Under the pieces are notes generated by a model, which saw only the letters and a list, made by a program, of their open reading frames with translations, was not told the DNA's origin and did not search any database. A program made the translations under genes and the position numbers. A stretch of 38,100 bases of DNA from an uncultured Oscillospiraceae bacterium (lineage in GTDB: Bacteria > Bacillota > Clostridia > Oscillospirales > Oscillospiraceae). Shown one piece after another: positions 1 through 8,112 of this stretch; within the stretch, counting starts at the first letter, position 1; the number at the start of each line of letters is the position of its first letter. The DNA lies in assembly GCA_934615645.1 (NCBI GenBank), contig CAKTTR010000009.1, positions 1 to 38,100 of the forward strand, in the 5' to 3' direction.

Positions 1-1
1 T

Positions 2-75
2 AGCGGGTTTGTGTAATGGTAGCACACCGGACTCTGACTCCGTTTGTGAGGGTTCGAATCCTTCACCCGCTGCCA
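2..75 (+). tRNA. tRNA-Gln (anticodon CTG)
   Basis: A full cloverleaf can be folded by eye. The acceptor stem AGCGGGT/ACCCGCT is perfect over 7 bp, the discriminator is G, and CCA is encoded. The D stem is GTGT/GCAC. The anticodon loop CTCTGAC has CTG at the anticodon positions, and the T arm has the loop TTCGAAT. CTG reads the glutamine codon CAG, and a weak first pair (A-T here) and G73 are typical of tRNA-Gln. The outermost anticodon-stem pair is a C/T mismatch. A strong terminator follows within a few bases, so this is the last or only gene of its transcript. Confidence 0.95.
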
Positions 76-76
76 A

Positions 77-107
77 AACTGGGTACCGATTGGTGCCCAG
101 TTTTTTT
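77..107 (+). terminator. Rho-independent terminator of tRNA-Gln
   Basis: An 11-bp stem (77-87 with 92-102, one T-G wobble) has the 4-base loop GATT and runs directly into seven T residues. It sits two bases after the CCA of the tRNA. Confidence 0.92.
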
Positions 108-278
108 GTTATATAAAGTTCTATTTACGGAAGCTTATATATGCTTTTCACAAGTAGGCTCTAAGGTCGCTTATTCTCATGCGGCATTAGAGTCTACTTG
201 TGTTTTTGATTATTATGCTGTTACTAGGATTTGAAGGGGGATATTGTGGTTAGGGGAATAATTTAAAAGGTACAACAT
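108..278. other. A+T-rich non-coding gap with a long hairpin
   Basis: No convincing gene is seen here. The base composition is far more A+T-rich than the core genes to the right. The only clear structure is the hairpin at 149-202. The short frame running from inside the tRNA to about 234 is not credible as a gene, because it starts within the tRNA and crosses the terminator. Confidence 0.7.
149..207 (+). terminator. Long stem-loop followed by a T tract
   Basis: Bases 149-164 pair with 187-202 over 16 bp, with only a G-T wobble inside. The helix continues after a short interruption through 166-170 with 181-185, around the 10-base loop TTATTCTCAT. A run of five T follows on the plus strand. 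It has the form of a terminator, but the tRNA already has one 40 bases upstream, so it could instead end an unseen small RNA or be the relic of an inverted-repeat element. Confidence 0.55.
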
Positions 279-767
279 TTAACCATCTATGCAAATGACA
301 GGTACACCGACCTGTATTGCATAGTCTACTGTGTTTTTGGTCCCACTTTGTTCGCCGTTGAACACAGCAATGACTCTGGCAGCGTGCTTGACCATCCATT
401 CGTTTCTAAGCTGAAAACATGAACGATTGTACCTTTTGCAGATATATTTAACAAAATCGGCTGCTGCAAGTATTTTTTTGCATTGATGCTTCCACTCTTG
501 GTTCCACCCGTTTGAAAAGCCTTCATAAGGACAAGCGCATATTAGCCTGACATCGGTTCCCTCATCACGTAATTTTAGAACAATTTGTGCTGCCCAAATA
601 TCAACTCCTCGCGCCATCCCTGTTATAAAGACGTAAAGTCCATCAATTACTGCTTGTCGGATTTGGATTTCCAGGTCTTTTTTAATGGTATTGGCAGAGC
701 GTATCAGCTTCTCTGGACGATGTCCCGTGAAGCATACCCTGTGTGTACGTTTTTCGCTTTCGGTCAT
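279..767 (-). CDS. SLOG-family (DUF1273/YpsA-like) protein
   Basis: A 162-residue protein with the signature of the SLOG superfamily (Rossmann-like, DUF1273 type). CFTGHRPEK is at residues 12-20, GMARGVDIWAA at 50-60, and the C-terminal segment NEWMVKHAARVIAVFNG at 122-138 is followed by SGTKNTVDYA at 141-150. SLOG domains are thought to bind nucleotide-like ligands. Members are common on plasmids, phages and integrative elements, but few have a known reaction. The ATG at 767 has TGAGGAG 7 bp upstream. The gene lies on the minus strand in an A+T-rich patch, divergent from an XRE regulator that probably controls it. The family call is firm; the function is unknown. Confidence 0.85.
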   Translation of the reverse strand: MTESEKRTHRVCFTGHRPEKLIRSANTIKKDLEIQIRQAVIDGLYVFITGMARGVDIWAAQIVLKLRDEGTDVRLICACPYEGFSNGWNQEWKHQCKKILAAADFVKYICKRYNRSCFQLRNEWMVKHAARVIAVFNGEQSGTKNTVDYAIQVGVPVICIDG

Positions 768-808
768 TCGAATCTCCTCACAATCTTAGCATAGCTCAAT
801 TCGATTAC

Positions 809-837
809 ATCATACTACATATCTATTATGGTTTCAA
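809..837 (-). promoter_or_regulatory. Promoter of the SLOG gene
   Basis: On the minus strand, TTGAAA (832-837) is separated by exactly 17 bp from TATGAT (809-814). This is a good sigma-A match, about 40 bp upstream of the ATG at 767. Confidence 0.7.
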
Positions 838-883
838 CTTGTATGTATTTTATGTTTTAGTTTAGAAGTAAAATAAATACAAG
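838..883. promoter_or_regulatory. Inverted repeat, candidate XRE operator
   Basis: The arm CTTGTATGTATTTT (838-851) is matched in inverted form by AAAATAAATACAAG (870-883), with 13 of 14 positions complementary and an 18-base centre. It lies just before the XRE start codon, and its left arm touches the -35 box of the divergent SLOG promoter. A regulator bound here could repress both directions. The link to the neighbouring XRE protein is inferred from position only. Confidence 0.5.
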
Positions 884-898
884 AAAGATGGTGAGGCT

Positions 899-1215
899 AT
901 GGAGATACACGCTCGTCTCCAGCAGTTATTGCGGGAGCGCGGATGGACGGAGTATAAGCTTTCAAAAGAATGCGGATTGGCGCAATCCACGATCGGCAAT
1001 ATCTTTCGACGCAATACACTCCCCTCTATTGCGACCCTTGAGATGATCTGCAGTGGATTTGGCATCACAATGTCACAGTTTTTGCAGATGCGGATATGGT
1101 GGAACTGACCCCGGACCTAAAAGAGCTGTTTAACTGCTGGGTCTGTCTTACGCCCAGCCAGAAAGCAGCTGCGCTCCAAATGCTCAAGGCAATGTGCCAT
1201 GATAACGATTCCTAA
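899..1215 (+). pseudogene. XRE-family HTH regulator, frameshifted
   Basis: The first frame (899-1108) gives an N-terminal helix-turn-helix of the XRE/Cro type: LSKECGLAQSTIGNIFRRN, then LPSIATLEMICSGFGIT. It ends early with an out-of-place tail. In the next frame, from about 1081, the sequence reads FADADMVELTP, LTPSQKAAALQML and KAMCHDNDS to a stop at 1213-1215. That is the usual C-terminus of about 105-residue XRE regulators in Clostridia. One missing T in the run TTTTT at 1079-1083 explains the break. GGTGAGG precedes the ATG at 899. It could be a real inactivation, a sequencing error in a homopolymer or, less likely, translational slippage. Its likely partner is the divergent SLOG gene. 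Confidence 0.8.
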
Positions 1216-1241
1216 GAAGCCCGCACGGGCTTCTTATTTTT
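1213..1241 (+). terminator. Terminator after the XRE gene
   Basis: A 10-bp stem, TAAGAAGCCC with GGGCTTCTTA, encloses the loop GCAC and is followed by a T-rich run. The left arm begins with the TAA stop of the second XRE frame, which supports that frame being the true end of the gene. Confidence 0.9.
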
Positions 1242-1263
1242 CTATCTTCCAGCGCCTTACACG

Positions 1264-1292
1264 TTGCAACGGCGGCGGGGATATGTTACAAT
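1264..1292 (+). promoter_or_regulatory. Promoter of murB-whiA-dnaE
   Basis: TTGCAA (1264-1269), a 17-bp spacer and TACAAT (1287-1292), with TG one base before the -10 box (extended -10). It lies about 30 bp upstream of the murB start. Confidence 0.85.
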
Positions 1293-1322
1293 AAAAAGAA
1301 AACTAAACACCCGGAGGCGTTT

Positions 1323-2231
1323 ATGGGTATGACGATGGACTGGAGCAAGATCGGCTGCATACAGGAGCCGCCGGTGCAGGTGCGCAAGGCGGAGCCGCTG
1401 GCGCGGCATACATCCTTCCGGATCGGCGGCCCGGCGGACTATATGGCGTTCCCAGCTAGCCAGGCACAGCTGGCGTTTTTGCTGCGCACGGCCTGGCAGG
1501 AAAAGCAAACCGCGGCGATCCTGGGCGCGGGGACGAATGTCCTGGCGGCGGACGCGGGCAAGCGGGGGCTGACGATCTGCACCCGGGCGCTGGACGGCAT
1601 CCGCCTGCTGGATGAGACGACGCTGGAGGTCGAATGCGGTGCCTCCATGGCCCGGGCTGCTGTCTTTGCCCGGGATCACGGGCTGACGGGGCTGGAATTT
1701 GCCCACGGCATCCCCGGCAGTGTCGGCGGCGGCGTCTTTATGAACGCCGGGGCCTACGGCGGGGAGATCTGCCAGGTGGCCGCTGCGACGACGGTCCTGG
1801 CTCCGGATGGCGCCGCGCAGGTCGTCACCGGTGCGGACCAGGGCTTTGCCTATCGCCACAGCGCGTTCCAGGAGATGGCGGGCGTGATCTTTAAGACGGT
1901 CTTCACCCTGCAAAAGGGCGACCCGGCGGAGATCACGGAAAAAATGCAGGCGCTGATGCAGCGCCGCCGGACCTCCCAGCCGCTGGATATGCCCTCGGCG
2001 GGGAGCACGTTCAAGCGCCCGGTGGGCGCGTACGCGGCGGCGCTGATCGAGCAGTGCGGCCTGAAGGGCAAGGGCGTCGGCGCGGCGGCGGTCTCGGAAA
2101 AGCACGCAGGCTTTGTCGTGAACCTGGGCGGTGCGACGGCGGCGGATGTCTTGGCGACGATCCGCCTGGTCCAGCGCGAGGTCCAGGCGCAGACGGGCTT
2201 TACCCTGGAGCCGGAGGTTAAGCTGTTTTAG
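1323..2231 (+). CDS. murB: UDP-N-acetylenolpyruvoylglucosamine reductase (MurB)
   Basis: MurB reduces UDP-GlcNAc-enolpyruvate to UDP-MurNAc with NADPH and bound FAD, a cytoplasmic step of peptidoglycan synthesis. In this 302-residue protein the FAD-binding segment LGAGTNVLAADAG is at residues 67-79 and IPGSVGGGVFMNAGAYGGE at 130-148. YRHS lies near 177, SAGSTFKRP at 225-233 carries the catalytic serine (S228), and the C-terminal LEPEVKLF holds the conserved glutamate. Size and motifs fit type II MurB. GGAGG sits 5 bp before the ATG; in-frame ATGs at codons 3 and 5 are alternatives. It is first in the operon and is followed directly by whiA, without rapZ or glmR between them. Confidence 0.96.
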   Translation: MGMTMDWSKIGCIQEPPVQVRKAEPLARHTSFRIGGPADYMAFPASQAQLAFLLRTAWQEKQTAAILGAGTNVLAADAGKRGLTICTRALDGIRLLDETTLEVECGASMARAAVFARDHGLTGLEFAHGIPGSVGGGVFMNAGAYGGEICQVAAATTVLAPDGAAQVVTGADQGFAYRHSAFQEMAGVIFKTVFTLQKGDPAEITEKMQALMQRRRTSQPLDMPSAGSTFKRPVGAYAAALIEQCGLKGKGVGAAAVSEKHAGFVVNLGGATAADVLATIRLVQREVQAQTGFTLEPEVKLF

Positions 2232-2263
2232 CGGCCGCCGGTCCCGCGAAGGAGAGATCAGAA

Positions 2264-3169
2264 ATGTCATTTGCATCCAACGTGAAGGCGGAGCTGTGCC
2301 GCCTGGCGGTGCACAAAAAATGCTGCGCCGTGGCGGAATGCTTTGGAATTTTATTATTTGGCAATACCTGCAGCGCGACGCTGATCAAGATCGTCACTGA
2401 GAGTCCGGATTTTGCGGCCCGGCTGCCGAAGCTGTTTTGGCGGGCGTTCCACGTGGAATTTGATGAGAAGCCTGCGCCGCAGAGCGCCGGGAAATTTATT
2501 TTCCAGCTGCTGGATCCGGAGAAGATCGCGAGCGTCTACAGTGCCTTTGGCTTTGACGCTGCCTCCAGTGTGGCGCTGCATGTGAATTACGGCGTTTTGG
2601 AGGACGAATGCTGCCGGGTCGCCTTTGCCCGGGGAGCGTTTTTGGCCGGCGGCTCTGTGACGGACCCGGAAAAGCGCTATCACCTGGAGCTGACGACGAC
2701 GCACCAAAAGGTCGCCCGGGAGACGGACGCCCTGCTGCTGGAGCTGGGCTACGGCGCGAAGCTCACCAGCCGCGGCGGCAACTGTGTGCTGTATTTTAAG
2801 CAGAGCGAGCTGATCGAAGATTTCTTGACGATGCTGGGCGCGCCAGTCTGCGCGATGGACGTGATGCAGGCCAAGATGGAAAAGGACCTGCGCAACGGCG
2901 TCAACCGCCGGGTCAACTGCGAGACGGCGAATCTGACCAAGGTTGTTGACGCGGCCCAGGAGCAGATTGCTGCCATCCGCCGCCTTGCCCAGGCAGGGGG
3001 GCTGGAGGCGCTGCCGGAGAAGCTGCGCCAGTCGGCCCAGCTGCGGCTGGAAAACCCGGAGGCGACGCTGCAGGAGCTGGCGGATATGCAGACGCCGCCG
3101 GTGAGCAAATCCGCCATCAACCACCGGATGCGCAAGCTGGTACAGCTGGCGGCGCAGCAGACGACCTGA
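2264..3169 (+). CDS. whiA: DNA-binding protein WhiA
   Basis: WhiA is a conserved Gram-positive DNA-binding protein linked to sporulation control in Streptomyces and to cell division in Bacillus. It combines a degenerate LAGLIDADG-type fold with a C-terminal helix-turn-helix. In this 301-residue protein, RGAFLAGGSVTDPEKRYHLE (about 123-142) is the LAGLIDADG-like core and NRRVNCETANLTKVVDAA (214-231) is the family signature. The HTH lies at about 260-292 (TLQELADMQTPPVSKSAINH). AAGGAG is 9 bp before the ATG, and the gap from murB is 32 bp. The usual upstream partners rapZ and glmR are absent here. Confidence 0.95.
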   Translation: MSFASNVKAELCRLAVHKKCCAVAECFGILLFGNTCSATLIKIVTESPDFAARLPKLFWRAFHVEFDEKPAPQSAGKFIFQLLDPEKIASVYSAFGFDAASSVALHVNYGVLEDECCRVAFARGAFLAGGSVTDPEKRYHLELTTTHQKVARETDALLLELGYGAKLTSRGGNCVLYFKQSELIEDFLTMLGAPVCAMDVMQAKMEKDLRNGVNRRVNCETANLTKVVDAAQEQIAAIRRLAQAGGLEALPEKLRQSAQLRLENPEATLQELADMQTPPVSKSAINHRMRKLVQLAAQQTT

Positions 3170-3194
3170 GCGCGGCGCGGGAAAGGAGCGGCCT

Positions 3195-6100
3195 ATGGGC
3201 TTTGTGCATTTGCATGTGCATACGGAATACAGTCTGCTGGACGGGGCCTGCCGGATCGGCAGCCTGGTCGAGCGGGTCAAGGAGCTGGGGCAGACGGCGA
3301 TCGCCATCACGGACCACGGCGTGATGTATGGCGTGGTGGATTTTTACAAGGCATGCCGCGCCGCCGGGATCAAGCCGATCTTAGGCTGCGAGGTCTATGT
3401 CGCACCCCGGACGATGCAGGATCGGGTCCACGGGATCGACAACGAGGCCCGGCATCTGGTGCTGCTGTGTGAAAACGAGACGGGCTACCGCAACCTCAGC
3501 TATCTCGTCTCCATGGGCTTTATTGAGGGCTTTTACAGCAAGCCCCGGATCGACCTGGCGCTGCTGCGGCAGCACAGCGAGGGTCTGATCGCCCTGAGTG
3601 CCTGCCTGGCAGGCGAGATCCCCCGCCAGCTGTTGGCCGGGGACTATGACAAGGCCCTGGAAAAGACGCAGGAGTTGGCGGAAATTTTCGGGCCGGACCA
3701 TTTTTATCTTGAGCTGCAGGACCACGGCCTGCCGGAGCAGCAGCGGGTCAACGCAGGAATCCTGCGCCTTGCCAAACAGACGGGGCTGCCCCTGGTCGTC
3801 ACGAACGATGCCCATTATCTGCGCAAAAGCGACAGCGAGTTGCACGATGTGCTCCTGTGCATCCAGACGGGCAAGACGATGGACGACCCGGACCGCCTGC
3901 GCTTCCAGACGGATGAATTTTATCTCAAGAGCGAGGAGGAGCTCCGCACCCTCTTCGCCCAGGTGCCGGAGGCGTTTTCCAATACCGAGGAGATCGCCCG
4001 GCGCTGCAATGTCGAGATCACCTTCGGCAAGTACCATCTGCCGGAGTTTCAATATCCCGCGGGCTACGACGGCTGGCGCTATTTTGAAAAGCTCTGCCTG
4101 GATGGCTTCGCCCGCCGCTACCCTGATAACCCGCCCGGCTACCGGGAGCGGCTGGAGTACGAGATGCAGATGATCCGCAAGATGGGCTATGTGGACTATT
4201 TCCTCATCGTGGCGGATTTCGTCGCCTTTGCCCGGCGGGAGAAGATCCCGGTGGGCCCGGGGCGCGGCTCTGCCGCCGGGGCGATGGTCTCTTACTGTAT
4301 GCAGATCACGGATTTGGATCCGATGAAATACCACCTCTTCTTCGAGCGGTTTTTGAATCCCGAGCGGGTGTCCATGCCGGATATTGATATGGACTTCTGC
4401 CAGGCGCGCCGGGGGGAGGTCATTGAGTACGTCATGCGCAAGTACGGCGCGGACCATGTGGCCCAGATCGTGACCTTTGGGACAATGGCCGCCCGGGCTG
4501 CCATCCGGGATGTGGGCCGGGTGATGAATTTCACCTACGCGGAGACGGATATCGTCGCCAAGCAGATCCCGGCAGCGCTGCATATGACGCTGGATGAGGC
4601 CCTGCGCATCTCGCCGAAGCTGCGGGAGCTCTATGACGGCGATGAGCGGGTCAAAAAGCTGGTGGATACGGCCCGGGCCATTGAGGGGATGCCCCGCAAT
4701 ACCTCGACCCACGCCGCTGGTGTCGTCATTACCAAGCGGCCGGTGAGCGATTATGTCCCGCTGGCCCGGAACGATGATACCATCGTCACCCAGTTCACGA
4801 TGACGACCATCGAGGAGCTGGGCCTGCTCAAGATGGATTTTCTGGGTCTGCGCAACCTGACGGTCATTGACGATGCGGTGCAGAAGATCCGCCGGGATAC
4901 GCCGGACTTTTCCATGGAGCATGTCCCGGATGACGACGCCGAGACCTTTGCAATGCTGGGCCAGGGCCGGACGGCGGGCGTTTTCCAGCTGGAGTCGGCG
5001 GGCATCACCGGCGTGTGCGTCGGGATGCAGCCCCAGTCGATCGAAGATCTGACGGCAATCGTTGCCCTGTACCGGCCCGGGCCGATGGATTCAATCCCGA
5101 AGTTTATCGACAGCAAGCTCCACCCGGAGAAGATCACCTATAAAACGCCCCAGCTCCAGTCCATTCTGGACGTGACCTATGGCTGCATCGTCTACCAGGA
5201 GCAGGTCATTGAAATTTTCCGCAAGCTGGGCGGCTATACCCTGGGCCAGGCGGATAATATGCGCCGGGCCATCTCGAAGAAAAAGCAGCAGGTCATCGTC
5301 GCCGAGCGCAAGGCGTTTGTCTACGGCGATCCGGACCGGGGCATCCCCGGGGCCATCGCCAATGGTGTGGACGAGCAGGCGGCCAATGCGATCTACGACG
5401 AGATCCTGGACTTTGCCAACTACGCCTTTAACAAAGCCCATGCCGTCTGCTACGCAAAGGTCTCGTATGATACGGCGTATCTCAAGTGCCACTATCCCAA
5501 GCAGTATATGGCGGCGCTGATGACATCCGTGCAGGATAACTCCATGAAGGTCGCGGGCTATATCGCCGCCTGCAAGGAGATGGGCCTGCAGCTGCTGCTG
5601 CCGGATATCAACCACTCCGAGAGCGCCTTCACCGTCGAGCCGGAGGGCATCCGGTTCGGGCTGGCAGCGGTCAAAAATGTCGGCAAGGGGCTGGTGGAGC
5701 AGATCGTCGCCGAACGGCAGACGGACGGGCCCTTTGCCAGCTTCCGCCAGCTCTGCGAGCGGCTGAGCCAGACGGATCTCAACAAGCGGGCCATGGAAAA
5801 TCTCATCCGCTGCGGCGCGATGGATTGCTTCGGCCACAAGCGGGCCCAGCTGCTGCTGGTCTACGACCAGGCCATGACCGACGCGGCGCAGAACCGCCGC
5901 CGGAATTTGGAGGGGCAGATCGACCTCTTTGCCATGGACCAGACGGAAAACGAAGCGGAGATCCCCCTGCCCGACGTGCCGGAGCTGCCGCCCCAGGAGC
6001 GCATGGCAGGGGAGAAGGAGACGACGGGCCTCTATCTCTCCGGCCATCCCATGGACGCCTACCGGCCGATGCTGAAAAACGCCCATGTGGCGCCCATTGG

Positions 6101-6662
6101 TGATATTATGACGAGCTTTGCCGAGGGGGCGGACCGCTATCAGGATGAGCAGGTCGTGACGATCGCCGGGGTCATCCAGGCTATCCGGACAAGGCCGACG
6201 CGGAACGGTTCACTCATGGCGTATATCGTTCTGGAGGACGATACGGCGGCCATTGAGATGCTGGCGTTTTCCTCTGTTCTGCGGCGCTATGATTCATTTT
6301 TGAAGGAGAATCAGCCGGTGATGATCACCGGGAAGCTGTCCGTCCGAGACGAAAAGGACCCACAGCTGATGGTCGATCGCGCCCGTCTGCTGATCGACAG
6401 CGAGGACCCGATCCCGCTGCCGGATCTGCCGTCCCGGTCGCAGCTTTCGCCGGACCAGCGGCTCTATCTGCGGGTGGACAAGCTGGACAGCCGAGATTTC
6501 CGCAAGACCCGGGCAATTTTGAACCTGTTCCCGGGGCTGACACAGGTGATCCTGGTGGCGGCGGATACCGGCAAGCGCTACGGCACGAGGTGCGATCCGG
6601 AGCCCGGAATGCTCCAGGAGCTGCGCCGGGTGCTGGGCGAGAAAAATGTTGTGATAAAATAG
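3195..6662 (+). CDS. dnaE: DNA polymerase III subunit alpha (DnaE)
   Basis: This is a replicative C-family polymerase; in Firmicutes DnaE usually works beside PolC in lagging-strand synthesis. The protein has 1155 residues. The N-terminal PHP domain starts with HLHVHTEYS (5-13) and ITDHG (38-42). The polymerase core has GPGRGSAAG (about 353-361), PDIDMDF (395-401, catalytic D396 and D398) and MDFLGLRN, with the third aspartate near 548. Helix-hairpin-helix sequence lies near 850-877, and an OB-fold with TIAGVIQAIRTRPTRNG near 990 completes the DnaE domain order. AAAGGAG precedes the ATG by 6 bp, and the gene follows whiA by 25 bp. No terminator is evident after it. Confidence 0.97.
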   Translation: MGFVHLHVHTEYSLLDGACRIGSLVERVKELGQTAIAITDHGVMYGVVDFYKACRAAGIKPILGCEVYVAPRTMQDRVHGIDNEARHLVLLCENETGYRNLSYLVSMGFIEGFYSKPRIDLALLRQHSEGLIALSACLAGEIPRQLLAGDYDKALEKTQELAEIFGPDHFYLELQDHGLPEQQRVNAGILRLAKQTGLPLVVTNDAHYLRKSDSELHDVLLCIQTGKTMDDPDRLRFQTDEFYLKSEEELRTLFAQVPEAFSNTEEIARRCNVEITFGKYHLPEFQYPAGYDGWRYFEKLCLDGFARRYPDNPPGYRERLEYEMQMIRKMGYVDYFLIVADFVAFARREKIPVGPGRGSAAGAMVSYCMQITDLDPMKYHLFFERFLNPERVSMPDIDMDFCQARRGEVIEYVMRKYGADHVAQIVTFGTMAARAAIRDVGRVMNFTYAETDIVAKQIPAALHMTLDEALRISPKLRELYDGDERVKKLVDTARAIEGMPRNTSTHAAGVVITKRPVSDYVPLARNDDTIVTQFTMTTIEELGLLKMDFLGLRNLTVIDDAVQKIRRDTPDFSMEHVPDDDAETFAMLGQGRTAGVFQLESAGITGVCVGMQPQSIEDLTAIVALYRPGPMDSIPKFIDSKLHPEKITYKTPQLQSILDVTYGCIVYQEQVIEIFRKLGGYTLGQADNMRRAISKKKQQVIVAERKAFVYGDPDRGIPGAIANGVDEQAANAIYDEILDFANYAFNKAHAVCYAKVSYDTAYLKCHYPKQYMAALMTSVQDNSMKVAGYIAACKEMGLQLLLPDINHSESAFTVEPEGIRFGLAAVKNVGKGLVEQIVAERQTDGPFASFRQLCERLSQTDLNKRAMENLIRCGAMDCFGHKRAQLLLVYDQAMTDAAQNRRRNLEGQIDLFAMDQTENEAEIPLPDVPELPPQERMAGEKETTGLYLSGHPMDAYRPMLKNAHVAPIGDIMTSFAEGADRYQDEQVVTIAGVIQAIRTRPTRNGSLMAYIVLEDDTAAIEMLAFSSVLRRYDSFLKENQPVMITGKLSVRDEKDPQLMVDRARLLIDSEDPIPLPDLPSRSQLSPDQRLYLRVDKLDSRDFRKTRAILNLFPGLTQVILVAADTGKRYGTRCDPEPGMLQELRRVLGEKNVVIK

Positions 6663-6691
6663 CGAGCGGGGGAGAAAACGCTTGCAAATTG

Positions 6692-6700
6692 TGTTATAAT
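6692..6700 (+). promoter_or_regulatory. Extended -10 promoter before the lipoprotein operon
   Basis: TGT followed by a perfect TATAAT (6695-6700) lies 81 bp upstream of the GTG at 6781. The -35 position is poor (GAGAAA at 17-bp spacing), as is common for extended -10 promoters. It is the only convincing promoter before the 13-gene run that ends at 21305. Confidence 0.65.
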
Positions 6701-6780
6701 CTATCATAGGAAGAAAGATTGCAAAGGATCACGCGCAGTGCGCGCCAAGCCAGTCTATAGGCGAAAGGAGGGGGACCGGT

Positions 6781-8100
6781 GTGAAACGAAGAATGATCTT
6801 TGCGGCGCTCTTGTGCGCGCTGCTGGCACTGGGGCTCTCCGGCTGCCTGTTTAAGCCGGTCAATGAGCTTTATACCCTGCCGCAGCAGCCGCCGGAATAC
6901 GACGCGCTGCAATCGGAGCTGGACCGGCTGCTTGCCACCGGGATGCAGTACAGCGCCCCGGCCTCTGGGGACAACCTGCAGGCGGTGCAGATGGCGGACT
7001 TGACCGGCGACGGGGTGGACGAGGTCCTGGTATTTCTCAAGGCCAGCGGGGAAAAGCCGCTGCAGGTCTATATCTACGAAAAGCAGGGCGGGCAGTACGA
7101 GAATATCGCCGTCCTCACCAGCAGCGGCAGCAGCTTTGACCGGGTGGACTATGTCCAGCTGGACGGCGCACCGGGCCTGGAAATTATTTTGGGGACCCAG
7201 GTCAGCGCCCAGGTGCTGCAATCGCTGCACGCCTATACCCTGCAGAGCGGCGGTGCGGCGGAGCTGCTGAGTACAAATTATTTTCGCTATACCACGGCGG
7301 ATCTGGATGCCGACGGTGTTGAGGAGCTGGTGAGCTTCCGCTCCGGCGAGGCCGATCAGCCTGGCGTGGCAGAGCGATTCGTCTGCGATGGTGGGCAGCT
7401 TGTCCCGGCGGGGCAGGCGAACCTCTCCCAGCCGCTGGAGGCGGATGGCATCGCCCGTCTGCTGTGCGGCTATGTGCAGGAGGGCCTGTGCGGCGTCTTT
7501 GCCGCCAGCCGTCTGCCGGAGGGCGGCTTGGTCACGGATGTCTTCGCCCTGCGGGACGACGTATTTACCAATATTGCCCTGCAAGAGGGCAGCGCCGGGA
7601 CAGCCCGGGAGGGCGAGATCTTCGGCATGGATATCGATGACGACGGCTTTGTCGAGCTGCCCAGCGTGCAGTATCTGCAAAAGCTGGAGAACCAGGACAC
7701 GCGGACCTATTACCTCGTCGACTGGTACAATCTGGATGCGGATGGCGGCAAGCATACAAAGCTGGCGACGTATTACAACGTGGAGAGCGGCTGGTACCTG
7801 AAGCTGCCGCCGGCATGGCGGGGCAAGGTCCTGGTCCACTACGGGGAGGACGAGAGCGGTCACGCGGGCTACGGCTTTTATCTCTACGCCGCGGCGCCGG
7901 AGCAGACCCAATGGGCGGCGACGATCTATCAATTTACGGGGCCGGACGCCCAGACCCGCGCCAATGAGGATGGGCGCTTTCTGCTGGCGGCCCAGGGGGA
8001 CGTGGCCTTCGCTGCGGCCTTGTCGGACGACGCCGGGCTGACGGAGGCGGAGCTTGGGCGGCTGTTCTGCCTGGTGCATATGCACTGGAACGCCGCCTAG
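6781..8100 (+). CDS. Lipoprotein with DxDxDG repeats
   Basis: I do not recognise a named family. The 439-residue protein begins with a lipoprotein signal: KRR, a hydrophobic stretch, then the lipobox LSGC with Cys22 as the predicted acylated residue. Three calcium-loop-like motifs recur about every 100-110 residues: DLTGDGVDE (73-81), DLDADGVEE (174-182) and DIDDDGFVE (284-292). This resembles FG-GAP/VCBS beta-propeller repeats of surface proteins. The start is GTG, with AAAGGAGGGGG just upstream. It lies directly before a two-component system and probably shares its transcript, so it may be a surface partner of that sensor; this is inference. Lgt, encoded at 22063, would lipidate it. Confidence 0.75.
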   Translation: MKRRMIFAALLCALLALGLSGCLFKPVNELYTLPQQPPEYDALQSELDRLLATGMQYSAPASGDNLQAVQMADLTGDGVDEVLVFLKASGEKPLQVYIYEKQGGQYENIAVLTSSGSSFDRVDYVQLDGAPGLEIILGTQVSAQVLQSLHAYTLQSGGAAELLSTNYFRYTTADLDADGVEELVSFRSGEADQPGVAERFVCDGGQLVPAGQANLSQPLEADGIARLLCGYVQEGLCGVFAASRLPEGGLVTDVFALRDDVFTNIALQEGSAGTAREGEIFGMDIDDDGFVELPSVQYLQKLENQDTRTYYLVDWYNLDADGGKHTKLATYYNVESGWYLKLPPAWRGKVLVHYGEDESGHAGYGFYLYAAAPEQTQWAATIYQFTGPDAQTRANEDGRFLLAAQGDVAFAAALSDDAGLTEAELGRLFCLVHMHWNAA

Positions 8101-8112
8101 GGCGAATTTTGC

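Noticed and set aside
16..234. Small plus-strand frame starting inside the tRNA
   Set aside because: It starts within tRNA-Gln, crosses a strong terminator and lacks a ribosome site.
760..780. Possible att duplicate of the tRNA T-loop (ATTCGAATC)
   Set aside because: Only about nine bases match, too short to call an attachment site, and it overlaps the start of the SLOG gene.
1257..2276. Long open frame on the minus strand opposite murB
   Set aside because: Its protein is Arg/Asp-rich with no family features, and it is an exact shadow of murB in G+C-rich DNA. Similar long antisense frames opposite dnaE (3381-4922), recA and hydA were rejected for the same reason.
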